A DNA stretch of 64,000 bases, from assembly GCF_049674955.1 (NCBI RefSeq), contig NZ_CP187232.1, positions 7,750,001-7,814,000 on the forward strand. The letters run 5' to 3'. The position numbers were made by a program, and so were the translations under genes. The notes beneath the pieces were generated by a model. It worked only from the letters and a program-made list of their open reading frames with translations, searched no databases and was not told the DNA's origin. Each line of letters opens with the position of its first letter. Position 1 is the first letter of the stretch. The DNA comes from Sphaerisporangium viridialbum (GTDB taxonomy: Bacteria > Actinomycetota > Actinomycetes > Streptosporangiales > Streptosporangiaceae). Below, one piece after another: positions 24,494-32,524 of this stretch.

Positions 24494-25408
24494 TCAGTCG
24501 GACAACTTCACGCCGCCCGCGACGAGGTCCTCTCTCAGGACCGCTATCTGCTCGCGGGTGGCGTCCACCAGGGGCAGGCGCATGGGGCCCACCGGCCTGC
24601 CGAGCAGGCCGAGTGCCGCCTTCGACATGATCGCACCCTGGGTGCGGGTCATGATGCCGGTGACCACGGGGAGCAGGCGCCGGTTGACCGCTCGCGCCTC
24701 CTCGACATGGCCCGAGGTATACATATGGATCATGGAGGCGAGCTCGGCCCCGACCACGTGGCCCGCCACGCTCACGAAACCGGCGGCGCCGACCGACAGC
24801 CAGGGCAGGTTGACGGTGTCGTCCCCGGAGTAGAAGACGAGGTCGGTCGCGGCCATCACCTGGGCGCCCGCGAAGAGATCGCCCTTGGCGTCCTTCACGG
24901 CCACGATGCGCGGGTGGGCGGCGAGGCGCACCAGCGTCTCGGTCTCGATGGCCATGCCGGTGCGCCCCGGGATGTCGTACAGCATCACAGGCAGGCCGGT
25001 GGCGTCCGCGACGGCCGTGAAGTGCCGGTAGAGACCTTCCTGCGGAGGCTTGTTGTAATAAGGCGTCACCAGCAGCAGCCCGTGTGCCCCCGCGCGCTCG
25101 GCGGCCTTCGCCAGCTCGGCCGAGTGGCGGGTGTCGTTGGTGCCCGCCCCGGCCACGACGGTGGCCCTGTCGCCAACGGCCTCGACCACGGCGCGGAGGA
25201 TCATGTCCTTCTCGGCGTCGGTGGTGGTGGCGGACTCTCCTGTCGTGCCGCTCACGACCAGGCCGTCGTTCTGTTGCTCGTCCACGAGGTAGGTGGCCAG
25301 GCGCTGGACGCCCTCGAGGTCGAGGGCACCGTCGGCCGTGAACGGCGTGACCATCGCGGTCAGCATGCGACCGAAGGGCGCGTCGGAGGTTCCTGTTGGC
25401 GATGCCAT
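24494..25408 (-). CDS. dapA: 4-hydroxy-tetrahydrodipicolinate synthase
   Basis: First enzyme of the diaminopimelate/lysine branch, condensing pyruvate with aspartate semialdehyde. 304 residues; motifs GTTGES near 52, LLLVTPYYNKP with the catalytic Tyr, YDIPGRTG, and Schiff-base Lys in VAVKDAKGD. ATG 25408 (MASPTG) is preferred over longer in-frame starts. dapB lies 6 kb away, separated by inserted genes. Upstream is a long wobble-paired hairpin at 25518-25575 that may belong to its leader. Confidence 0.95.
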   Translation of the reverse strand: MASPTGTSDAPFGRMLTAMVTPFTADGALDLEGVQRLATYLVDEQQNDGLVVSGTTGESATTTDAEKDMILRAVVEAVGDRATVVAGAGTNDTRHSAELAKAAERAGAHGLLLVTPYYNKPPQEGLYRHFTAVADATGLPVMLYDIPGRTGMAIETETLVRLAAHPRIVAVKDAKGDLFAGAQVMAATDLVFYSGDDTVNLPWLSVGAAGFVSVAGHVVGAELASMIHMYTSGHVEEARAVNRRLLPVVTGIMTRTQGAIMSKAALGLLGRPVGPMRLPLVDATREQIAVLREDLVAGGVKLSD

Positions 25409-25888
25409 AGACCGAACGGTACCTGGATCCGGGGGGACGGTGGACCCCGCCACCCCGGTTCGCGGCGCGAGGGGACGCAATTAGGGCATGTACCGCTTGC
25501 GCCGAAGATGGTCGGATATGGATAGAGGCCGCCGATATGTGCTCGGGGGTACACACATCGACGACCTCTACCCATGCAATCGGAGCCGCTTACGGGGGCG
25601 TTACACGGTTCTGGGGAGAATTTTCCGATCGTTCCCGGGCACCCGGCTGCGGGGTTCCCCCGGGGCGGCCTCACGGGCGGGGCGCCGGCCCTCCGCCGGA
25701 GCTTCCCCGCAGGTGGAAAGCCCATACGCCATAGGCTTCCCGGACCGTTCCCCCTCCCTCGACACGGTAAGTAGTCACAGAATCGCGTTTGGTAAAGTTG
25801 GAACTCCAAGTGTTCATCATTACTCCCCGCTGTCCTTTGATTACGGCAAGATAGGAAAACGATCTCGAACGCCCTGAGGGATGGACGG
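25409..25888. other. 480-base intergenic region between dapA and the GntR gene
   Basis: Divergent spacer lacking a convincing gene; a 129-codon plus-strand reading frame here has biased, Arg/Ser-rich composition and no ribosome binding site. It holds the long hairpin at 25518-25575, a GC-rich middle, and near the right end a 12-bp palindrome TTGGAACTCCAA (25798-25809) that could be the operator of the GntR regulator. Sequence right of 25780 is AT-richer and probably contains the GntR promoter. Confidence 0.5.
25518..25575 (-). ncRNA. Candidate structured leader hairpin upstream of dapA
   Basis: 24-bp stem (25518-25541 with 25552-25575) and 10-base loop. Twenty positions are Watson-Crick. The four mismatches are A-C or C-A on the plus strand, which become G-U pairs in RNA from the minus strand, so minus-strand RNA is paired throughout. 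dapA starts about 110 bases downstream on that strand. No lysine riboswitch core is visible. Confidence 0.45.
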
Positions 25889-26629
25889 ATGACTGGTAAC
25901 GACCCGGTGTACCTCCGTGTGGTCGAAGAGTTGCGGGCGCAGATAGTCGACGGCACGCTGCCGCCGGGCGCGCCCATTCCGTCTCGAGCGCAGCTCACCC
26001 AGCGCTTCAGAGTCGGCGAGACCGCCGCCAGGCACGCGCTGCGCGTCCTGGCCGCGGAAGGCCTGATCATCGGCAGGGTCGGCTCGGGGCACTATGTCCG
26101 CGAGAAGTCCGTGCTCTATCCCCTGCAGCGATGCCGCTACATCGACCACGACGCCCCGTTCGCCGCCGACATGCAGGCGGGCGGCCACCGCGCCACCTGG
26201 GACTGGCGCAGCGAGGCGATCAAGGCCGGGCGCGAGACCGCCCGGCGGCTGCGCGTCGAGGAGGGCGACCCCGTCATGCGCACGCGTTACGTCTTCCGCA
26301 CCGAGGGCAAGCCGATGCAGCTCGCCACCTCCTACGAGCCGGCCGACCTCGGCAGGGCGCAGTCCTTCCCCGAGGAGGGCACCAACGGCCGCAAGAGCCT
26401 CGTGGCCCGCATGTCCGCCGCGGGCATCAAGATCACCGACATTCGCGAGAGCGTGCACACCCGGGTGCCGCAGCCGACCGAGAGCGATCTGCTCGACCTG
26501 CCCACCGGAGTGCACGTCCTCCACGTCGAGCGCACCCACTGGTCGGGCGACCGGCCGGTGGAGACCAGCGACATCGTGGTCCCCGGCGACCGCTTCCGCC
26601 TCGTCTACTCCGTCCCCATCGGCGCCTGA
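25889..26629 (+). CDS. GntR/HutC-family regulator with UTRA domain
   Basis: 246-residue regulator. The N-terminal GntR winged helix is at residues 5-70 (AQIVDGTLPPGAPIPSRAQL...VGETAARHALRVLAAEG, wing GRVGSGHYV). The C-terminal UTRA ligand domain includes PVMRTRYVFRTEGKPMQLATS and VHVLHVERTHWSGDRPVETSDIV. The gene ends ...VPIGA with the stop inside the first copy of a 26-bp tandem repeat. Ligand and targets are unknown; the nearest candidates are dapA, divergent to it, and its own gene. Confidence 0.9.
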   Translation: MTGNDPVYLRVVEELRAQIVDGTLPPGAPIPSRAQLTQRFRVGETAARHALRVLAAEGLIIGRVGSGHYVREKSVLYPLQRCRYIDHDAPFAADMQAGGHRATWDWRSEAIKAGRETARRLRVEEGDPVMRTRYVFRTEGKPMQLATSYEPADLGRAQSFPEEGTNGRKSLVARMSAAGIKITDIRESVHTRVPQPTESDLLDLPTGVHVLHVERTHWSGDRPVETSDIVVPGDRFRLVYSVPIGA

Positions 26630-26724
26630 CCCACCCGGCCCCGATCGGCGCCTGACCCACCCTGTCCCGGCCGGCGCCTGACCCACCCTGTCCCGGCCGG
26701 CGCCTGACCCACCCCGTCCCGGCC
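26621..26724. repeat. Four tandem copies of a 26-bp repeat
   Basis: Copies start at 26621, 26647, 26673 and 26699, consensus GGCGCCTGACCCACCCTGTC followed by CCGGCC; copies 2 and 3 are identical and copies 1 and 4 differ by a few bases. The first copy contributes the last two codons and TGA of the GntR gene, so the array looks like a slip-strand expansion of that gene's 3' end. Confidence 0.9.
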
Positions 26725-26782
26725 GGCGTCCATCCGCACGGGTCGGCATCGCGTCAGGCGTGCACGCCCGCGTACGCCGCCG

Positions 26783-27871
26783 TCAGGAGCGGGCGCGCTG
26801 GGTGACGGCCACGCAGACCAGCACGGCGAGCGCTCCGGCCACCGTGGCGACCTCCAGCCTCTCCGCCAGGAGCAGCCAGGCCCACAGCAACGAGACAAGC
26901 GGCTGGAGCAGTTGCGTCTGCCCGGCGCGGGCGATGCCCCCCATGGCGAGCCCGGCGTACCACGGGATGAAGCCCAGGAAGGCCGACACCAGCGCGACGT
27001 AGGCGAACCCCGCCACCGCCTCGCCGGTCGGCCGCAGCGGCGTCGTCATGGCGAGGAACACCGTCACCGGCACGGCGACGGGCGCGGCGACCACCAGCGC
27101 ATGCGAGATGACCCGCCACCCCGGCGTGTGCCGCGCGAGCCGCCCGCCCTCGGTGTACCCCACCGCGGCGCAGACCAGGGCCGCCACCAGCAGCAGGTCC
27201 GCCACGGCGAGGCGCCCGCCGCCCCTGCTGAGCGTGAAGATTGTGACGGAGACCGCGCCGCCCGCGCCGGCCACCCAGAACAGCGGCCGAGCCCGCTCGC
27301 CCGCTCGCAGTACGGCGCAGACCGCGGTGGCGGCCGGCAGCAGCCCGATGACGACGGCCGCGTGCGACACGCTCGCCCCCGAATCCAGGGCGAGCCCGCT
27401 GAGCAGCGCGAACCCGAAGACCACGGTGACCGCGATGACCGCGTACGACTTCAGCTGGGAGCGCGGCGGCAGCAACGGGGCGCCGGCCATCACCAGGCAC
27501 AGACCCGCGACGAGCGCGGCCACCGCCGCCCTGCCGATCGCGACGAGGTACGGATCGAAGCCGCGCATCGCGAAGGCGGTGGCCGGGAAGGTGCCGGAGA
27601 AGAACAGGACCCCGAGCCCCGCCAGCAGCGTCCCCCGCCAGGGAGTGCCGGCCCGCGGCCCGCCTCGGACGCTCGCGCCGCCGCCACCCCGAACCCTCGC
27701 GCCCCCGGTGCCCGCCCTTGTGCCGCCGGTGCCGCCGGTGCCGCCGGTGCCGCCGGTGCCGCCGGTGCCGCCGGTGCCGCCGGTGTCGCCGCCAGGAGCC
27801 CCGTTCCCGTTGCCGGCCGGGGCGGTGACCGCTACTGCCGAGGGGACGATAGCGCTACTCTTCCTTCTCAT
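26783..27871 (-). CDS. EamA/DMT-family exporter
   Basis: Membrane protein with ten hydrophobic helices of the drug/metabolite transporter superfamily. The first EamA unit begins GLGVLFFSGTFPATAFAMRG and the second lies around VLLVAALVCAAVGYTEGGR to AWLLLAERLEVATVAG. Members export amino acids, riboflavin or drugs. It diverges from a MocR regulator, the usual arrangement for a regulated exporter. The start is uncertain: ATG 27871 (MRRKSSAIV) would add about 70 residues that include seven Gly-Gly-Thr triplets encoded by the 9-bp repeat; a start near 27670 just before the first helix is equally possible. Substrate unknown. Confidence 0.82.
   Translation of the reverse strand: MRRKSSAIVPSAVAVTAPAGNGNGAPGGDTGGTGGTGGTGGTGGTGGTGGTRAGTGGARVRGGGGASVRGGPRAGTPWRGTLLAGLGVLFFSGTFPATAFAMRGFDPYLVAIGRAAVAALVAGLCLVMAGAPLLPPRSQLKSYAVIAVTVVFGFALLSGLALDSGASVSHAAVVIGLLPAATAVCAVLRAGERARPLFWVAGAGGAVSVTIFTLSRGGGRLAVADLLLVAALVCAAVGYTEGGRLARHTPGWRVISHALVVAAPVAVPVTVFLAMTTPLRPTGEAVAGFAYVALVSAFLGFIPWYAGLAMGGIARAGQTQLLQPLVSLLWAWLLLAERLEVATVAGALAVLVCVAVTQRARS
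27722..27784. repeat. Seven tandem copies of a 9-bp repeat
   Basis: GCCGCCGGT repeated exactly seven times, with a degenerate eighth copy after it. In the exporter frame it encodes (Gly-Gly-Thr)n on the minus strand. Length changes in multiples of 9 bases would keep the frame. Confidence 0.92.
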
Positions 27872-27893
27872 GAACGACGATAGCAGTATCGTC
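27845..27893. promoter_or_regulatory. Paired MocR-type operator spanning both start codons
   Basis: Perfect palindrome GACGATAGCAGTATCGTC at 27876-27893 (7-bp arms, 4-base centre) and a half-conserved copy GACGATAGCGCTACTC starting at 27845, exactly 31 bases (three helical turns) away. TACTCT at 27856-27861 could serve as -10 for a leaderless regulator mRNA. Confidence 0.55.
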
Positions 27894-29288
27894 CGCATCA
27901 CCGGGCTGCTGCGGGAGGAGGCCGAGAGGCTCAGACCCGGCGCCCGCCTGCCGTCCAGCCGCGAGCTGACGCGGCGCCACGGGGTGAGCCCGGTGACGGT
28001 GTCGCGGGCCATCGCCGCGCTCGCCGCCGAGGGCAGGGTGGTCACCCGGCCGGGCAGCGGCGCCTTCGTCGCCGCCCTGCCCGCCGCGGGCGCCGGCGAC
28101 GCCCCCGACCTGTCATGGCAGACGGTGTCGCTCGGAGACCGCTGGGTCGACGACTCGGCCGTGAGCGGGCTGCTCACCCCGCCGCCCGAGGGGGTCATCC
28201 CGCTCACCGGCGGCTACCTCAACCCCGGGCTGCGGCCGTCCAAGGCCCTGGCGAGCGCCGCCGCGCGGGCCGTGCGCCGTCCGGACGCCTGGGCGCTTCC
28301 GCCGCTGAACGGGCTGGCCGAGCTGCGGCGCTGGTTCGCCAACGAGGTGGGCGGCGGCGTCACCCAGGCGGACGTCCTGATCGTCAGCGGCGGCCAGTCG
28401 GCGCTGACCCACGCCTTCCGGGCCCTGGCCGCCCCGGGCGAGCCGATGCTGGTCGAGACCCCGACCTATCCGGGAGCGCTCTCCTCGGCCCGCGCCGCGG
28501 GGCTGCGCACGGTGGCCGTGCCCGTCGACCGCGACGGGGTGCGGCCCGAGCTGCTGGCCGAGGCGTTCGCCGTCACGGGCGCGCGGGTCTTCTTCTGCCA
28601 GCCGACCCTGCACAACCCCACAGGAGCCGTGCTCTCGGCTTCACGCCGCGAGCAGGTACTCGCCATCGCCCGCGCGGCGGGCGCCTTCGTGATCGAGGAC
28701 GACTACGCGCGCTACCTCACCACAGGCGCCGTGCCGCCGTCCCTGGTCACGCTGGACACCCACGGCACGGTGATCCACATCAACTCGCTCAGCAAGGTCA
28801 CGGCACCGAGCATGCGGGTGGCCGCCGTGATCGCTCGCGGCCCGGCGGCGCGGCGCCTCCGGGCCGGGCAGGTCGTGGAGTCGTTCTTCGTCGCCCGCCC
28901 GCTGCAGGAGACCGCGCTGGAGTTCCTCGGCTCCCCCGCCTGGCGGCGCCACCGCGCGTCGGTGACGGCGGAGCTCACCGTGCGGCGCGAGGCGCTGGCG
29001 GCGGCGCTGGCTCGCCACCTCCCGTCCGCGCGGGTCGGGCTCGTGCCCGAGGGAGGCCTGCACCTGTGGGTGCGGCTGCCCGGCGAGGTGGACGAGACCG
29101 CCCTGGTCGAGAGCGCCCAGCGTGCGGGGGTCCTGGTGAGCCCGGGCACGATCTACCACTCCGCCGAGTCCCCCGCGCCCCACATCCGGGTGACGCACAT
29201 CGCGGCGGCCCACGTCGCCGAGCTGGCGGAGGGCGTGCGCCGCCTCGGCTCGGCCCTTGACACTCAGCTCGCGGCGAGAGGCCGCTGA
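27870..29288 (+). CDS. MocR-type GntR/aminotransferase-fold regulator
   Basis: 472-residue PLP-dependent transcription factor. The GntR winged helix at residues 5-72 (RPGARLPSSRELTRRHGVSPVTVSRA) joins a fold-type I aminotransferase domain. PLP-site features are TPTYPGAL, HNPTGAVLS, IEDDYARY and the Schiff-base Lys in INSLSKVTAPSMRVA. Such proteins sense PLP or amino acids and often control a neighbouring transporter; here the divergent DMT exporter is the likely target. ATG 27870 shares its CATG with the exporter's first ATG and has no ribosome binding site, consistent with leaderless translation. Confidence 0.9.
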   Translation: MNDDSSIVRITGLLREEAERLRPGARLPSSRELTRRHGVSPVTVSRAIAALAAEGRVVTRPGSGAFVAALPAAGAGDAPDLSWQTVSLGDRWVDDSAVSGLLTPPPEGVIPLTGGYLNPGLRPSKALASAAARAVRRPDAWALPPLNGLAELRRWFANEVGGGVTQADVLIVSGGQSALTHAFRALAAPGEPMLVETPTYPGALSSARAAGLRTVAVPVDRDGVRPELLAEAFAVTGARVFFCQPTLHNPTGAVLSASRREQVLAIARAAGAFVIEDDYARYLTTGAVPPSLVTLDTHGTVIHINSLSKVTAPSMRVAAVIARGPAARRLRAGQVVESFFVARPLQETALEFLGSPAWRRHRASVTAELTVRREALAAALARHLPSARVGLVPEGGLHLWVRLPGEVDETALVESAQRAGVLVSPGTIYHSAESPAPHIRVTHIAAAHVAELAEGVRRLGSALDTQLAARGR

Positions 29289-29357
29289 CCCGCACTAACA
29301 CGCGAAACCGGTGGTCGTTGATTCTGGAGCAACCCTCAACTGTCTTACAGTGGTGAC

Positions 29358-29906
29358 ATGGACGGGCCGGCGGAGCTGCTCCGCGACTTCGTGAACACCT
29401 ACGACGTCGAGGGCGACACCGACGAGCTGGCCTCCCCCGCCGAGCTCGCCGTCTGGCTGCGGGAGCGCGGGCTGATCTCCGAGACCGACCGCGCCGTGGA
29501 CGACGACTGGGCACTCGCCATCGGCCTCCGCGAGGGGCTCAGGTCGGCGCTGCGCCACAACCACTCCCGGGACGATGACCGCCAGGCCATGACCGCCGGG
29601 CTGGACGCCGCGCTGACGGCGCTGCCGATGCGGATCACGCTCGCCGGCGGGGCGCCCGCGTCCGAGCCCCTGAGCACCGGGGCCACCAGAGGCCTCGGGC
29701 TCCTCGCCGCGGCCGTCCTCGACGCGCACGCCCGGGGCGACTGGCCCCGGCTCAAGGTCTGCGCGGAGGACGGTTGCCAGTGGGCGTTCATCGACTCGTC
29801 CAAGAACCGTTCACGCTCGTGGTGTTCGATGCGTATCTGCGGCAACCGCACGAAGACGCGCGCCTACCGCGCCAGGCGCCAGCAGGACACGCCACGCCCG
29901 TCCTGA
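29358..29906 (+). CDS. CGNR zinc-finger/ABATE-domain protein
   Basis: 182-residue protein with an N-terminal ABATE-like alpha-helical domain (FVNTYDVEGDTDELASPAEL) and a C-terminal CGNR zinc finger: CAEDGC...SWCSMRICGNRTKTRAYRARR, with four Cys and a basic end. It is treated as a DNA-binding stress-type regulator family, though no member function is firm. TACAGT lies 6 bases before the ATG, so the mRNA may be leaderless. It is unlinked functionally to its neighbours as far as can be seen. Confidence 0.85.
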   Translation: MDGPAELLRDFVNTYDVEGDTDELASPAELAVWLRERGLISETDRAVDDDWALAIGLREGLRSALRHNHSRDDDRQAMTAGLDAALTALPMRITLAGGAPASEPLSTGATRGLGLLAAAVLDAHARGDWPRLKVCAEDGCQWAFIDSSKNRSRSWCSMRICGNRTKTRAYRARRQQDTPRPS

Positions 29907-30007
29907 GGAACGTCATGGGGTTCCAGCTCGCCGGCGCGAGGGCTCTGTGTCCTCGGGGGCGACGAACCCCGATACGGTGTGGGACAGACGAAAGGGGGCC
30001 GGCCGAC

Positions 30008-30592
30008 ATGGCAGACGTGGGGGTGCGCGCCGCGCGGCGCGAGGACGTCCCAGCGGTGACGGCCACCCAGATCCGGGCCTGGAAGAGCGGATACCGCCAT
30101 CTGCTGCCCGAGGGGCCTCTGGAGCAGATGACCGGCCCGTCGGCCGAGGAGCTGTGGAACCGCCAGTGGGAGGAGGCCGTCACGGCCCCGCCCTCGCCGC
30201 GGCACCGCCTCCTGGTCGCCGTCGAGACCGAGGACGCCCTGAGCTCCCTGGCGAGCGGGCACGGCGAGCCGGGCGGCCAGCGGGTGGTCGGCATGGCCTC
30301 GCACGCCCCCGCCGAGGACCCCGACCTCGACCCCTCGACCACGGCCGAGCTGCTCACCATGCTCGTCGACCCCGACCACGTACGGCGGGGCCACGGCAGC
30401 CGCCTGCTCAACGCCACCGTCGACCACCTCCGCGAGGACGGCTTCGCCACCGTGGTCACCTGGGTCTTCGCCGACGACGAGGCGATGGTGGGGTTCCTGA
30501 CCTCCGCCGGGTGGGGGCCCGACGAGGCCGAGCGCGTCCTCGACATGGGCCGCCCGATCCGCATGATCCGCCTCACCACCGACATCAGCTGA
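30008..30592 (+). CDS. GNAT-family N-acetyltransferase
   Basis: 194-residue acetyltransferase. It begins VGVRAARREDVPAVTATQIRAWKSGYRHLLPEG, typical of GNAT N-termini. The acetyl-CoA site follows LTMLVDPDHVRRGHGSRLLNA, with the R/Q-x2-G-x-G/S pattern as RRGHGS near residue 132. ATG 30008 is preceded by AAAGGGGG at suitable distance. An insert of polar residues around 60-90 is unusual but keeps the frame. Acceptor substrate unknown. Confidence 0.86.
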   Translation: MADVGVRAARREDVPAVTATQIRAWKSGYRHLLPEGPLEQMTGPSAEELWNRQWEEAVTAPPSPRHRLLVAVETEDALSSLASGHGEPGGQRVVGMASHAPAEDPDLDPSTTAELLTMLVDPDHVRRGHGSRLLNATVDHLREDGFATVVTWVFADDEAMVGFLTSAGWGPDEAERVLDMGRPIRMIRLTTDIS

Positions 30593-30749
30593 CCTGGGCG
30601 GTGCCCGGCCGCCCCCTCGGCGTGGGCGCGCCCCGGGCTGCGGCCACGGGCGGGCCATGAAATACCCTGCATACGCGAATCCCCGGGAGAGCGTGGAGCG
30701 AGCGCTCCACGGCCGGGCCGGGGACCGAATCTTCCGAAGAGGGGCGACG

Positions 30750-31619
30750 TTGGCGACACCCGCTCAGTGGCTCGCGGGGGCACGGCCCCGCACCCTTCCC
30801 GCGGCGGTGGTCCCCGTCGCCGTGGGCACGGGCGTGGCGATCTCGTACGGCGGAGCGGTCTGGTGGCGAGCGCTGCTGGCCCTGTTCGTGGCGCTGATCC
30901 TCCAGGTGGGCGTCAACTACGCCAACGACTACAGCGACGGCGTGCGCGGCACCGACGAGGACCGCGTGGGCCCGCTCAGGCTCGTCGGCTCCCGGGTGGC
31001 CGCTCCCCGGTCGGTGCTGACGGCCGCGCTCGGGTGCTTCCTGCTGGCGGCGGTCGCGGGGCTGGTGCTCGTCGTGGTGACCGGGGCCTGGTGGCTGCTG
31101 CTCGTGGGCGCGCTGGCGATCGCCGCCGCATGGTTCTACACCGGAGGCTCCCGCCCGTACGGCTACCGCGCGCTCGGCGAGATCTCGGTGTTCGTGTTCT
31201 TCGGCCTGGTGGCCGTGGCCGGCACGACGTACGTGCAGCTTGAGAGCCTCCCGTGGCCCGCCGTGGCCGCCGCCGTGCCGGTCGGGCTGCTGGCCTGCGC
31301 GCTGCTCGTGGTGAACAACCTGCGCGACATCGCGACCGACGGCCCGGCGGGCAAGCGCACGCTCGCGGTGTTGCTCGGCGACACCCGCACCCGCGTGCTC
31401 TACAGCACCTGCCTGCTGCTGCCGTTCGCCATCGCGCTGGCCCTGGCGTTCGTACGCCCGTTCACGCTGCTGACCGTGCTCGCGCTGCCCCTCGCGCTCG
31501 GACCGGTGAGGGCCGTGCAGGGCGGGGGCGTCGGGCGCGCCCTGATCACGACGCTCCAGCAGACCGGGCGCCTGCAGCTCGCCTTCGGCCTGCTGTTCAC
31601 GATCGGGCTGGCCCTCTGA
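30750..31619 (+). CDS. menA: 1,4-dihydroxy-2-naphthoate polyprenyltransferase
   Basis: UbiA-superfamily membrane enzyme that prenylates DHNA in menaquinone synthesis. The core is ATPAQWLAGARPRTLPAAVVPV, then the Mg-diphosphate motif in NYANDYSDGVRGTDEDR and a second in NNLRDIATDGPAGKRTLAVLLG; eight to nine helices. I start at TTG 30750, because GAGGGG lies 6 bases upstream and MenA proteins begin at this ATPAQW sequence; the first ATG (30657) has no ribosome binding site and adds 31 Arg-rich residues. No other men gene is in the window. Confidence 0.92.
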   Translation: MATPAQWLAGARPRTLPAAVVPVAVGTGVAISYGGAVWWRALLALFVALILQVGVNYANDYSDGVRGTDEDRVGPLRLVGSRVAAPRSVLTAALGCFLLAAVAGLVLVVVTGAWWLLLVGALAIAAAWFYTGGSRPYGYRALGEISVFVFFGLVAVAGTTYVQLESLPWPAVAAAVPVGLLACALLVVNNLRDIATDGPAGKRTLAVLLGDTRTRVLYSTCLLLPFAIALALAFVRPFTLLTVLALPLALGPVRAVQGGGVGRALITTLQQTGRLQLAFGLLFTIGLAL

Positions 31620-31715
31620 AAGCGTCTGCCCGCCTCGTGAGGGCGCAGGCGCACTGAGACCTCCCGGGCCCCGGAAAGCCCCTCCAGGGCCCGCCCGGCC
31701 TTACCTGGCAGGGCT

Positions 31716-32453
31716 TCAGAGGTCGAGAAGGTTCTCCAGGCCCACGGTGAGGCCGGGAAGCTCGCGGACGCGGCGCACGCCGAGGAGCACGCCAGGGGTG
31801 AACGACGAGCGGTTCATCGTGTCGTGGCGGATCGTGAGGATCTCGCCGTCGCCGCCCAGCAGCACCTCCTGGTGGGCGATCAGGCCCGCCAGGCGCACCC
31901 CGTGGACCCGCACGCCGTCGACGTCGGCCCCGCGGGCACCGTCGAGCTCGGAGGACGTGGCGTCCGGCATGGCGCCGAGGCCCGCCTTGCGCCGCGCCTC
32001 GGCCACCAGCTCGGCCGTGCGCCGGGCCGTGCCCGAGGGGGCGTCGGCCTTGTTCGGGTGGTGCAGCTCGATGATCTCGACGGACTCGAAGTAGCGCGCG
32101 GCCTGCTGGGCGAAGTGCATCATCAGCACGGCCGCGATGCCGAAGTTGGGGGCGATCAGGGCGTTGACGCCCGGGTGAGCGGCGAGCCAGCCGCGCACGG
32201 TCGCGAGGCGGCCGGCGTCGAACCCGGTCGTGCCCACCACCGGGTGGATGCCGTGCTCGACGCACCACTTCAGGTTGTCCATGACCACGTCGGGGTGGGT
32301 GAAGTCGACCACCACCTCGGCGGGGGTCAGCGACTCGATGGGATCGCCGGCGTCGACGGCCGCCACCAGCTCCATGTCGTCCGCCGCGTGGACGGCCTTG
32401 CAGACTTCGACACCGACGCGCCCGCGGGCGCCCAGAACTCCAACCCTGATCAC
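31716..32453 (-). CDS. dapB: 4-hydroxy-tetrahydrodipicolinate reductase
   Basis: Second dedicated enzyme of the lysine/DAP pathway. Dinucleotide motif VGVLGARGRVG at the N-terminus, VVVDFTHPD, GTTGFD, the active-site block ELHHPNKADAPSGTA and C-terminal RSSFTPGVLLGVRRV. 245 residues from GTG 32453; a TTG three codons upstream (32462) is possible. It lies downstream of the strong terminator at 32479-32508 and so needs its own promoter or read-through. Confidence 0.95.
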   Translation of the reverse strand: MIRVGVLGARGRVGVEVCKAVHAADDMELVAAVDAGDPIESLTPAEVVVDFTHPDVVMDNLKWCVEHGIHPVVGTTGFDAGRLATVRGWLAAHPGVNALIAPNFGIAAVLMMHFAQQAARYFESVEIIELHHPNKADAPSGTARRTAELVAEARRKAGLGAMPDATSSELDGARGADVDGVRVHGVRLAGLIAHQEVLLGGDGEILTIRHDTMNRSSFTPGVLLGVRRVRELPGLTVGLENLLDL

Positions 32454-32478
32454 GACGTCCAAGCGTAGCGCGAACGAA

Positions 32479-32508
32479 AGGCCCGGACCCCTCGCGGGGC
32501 CCGGGCCT
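32479..32508 (-). terminator. Intrinsic terminator of the rpsO-pnp-M16 gene set
   Basis: AGGCCCGG-x-CCCC, loop TCGC, GGGG-x-CCGGGCCT, a 13-bp stem whose one mismatch is a G-U pair in minus-strand RNA. It is followed on the minus strand by TTTCGTT. It lies 17 bases after the M16 peptidase stop. Confidence 0.8.
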
Positions 32509-32524
32509 GGTCACGTCGCGGCCG

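Noticed and set aside
25409..25600. Lysine riboswitch before dapA
   Set aside because: The L-box has a five-helix junction and conserved loops; only one long hairpin is present.
25488..25877. A 129-codon plus-strand frame in the dapA-GntR gap
   Set aside because: No ribosome binding site, biased composition, overlaps the palindromic hairpin; a pseudo-similarity between its two strands is explained by the inverted repeat.
26621..26724. CRISPR array
   Set aside because: Copies are directly adjacent with no spacers and no cas genes are in the window.
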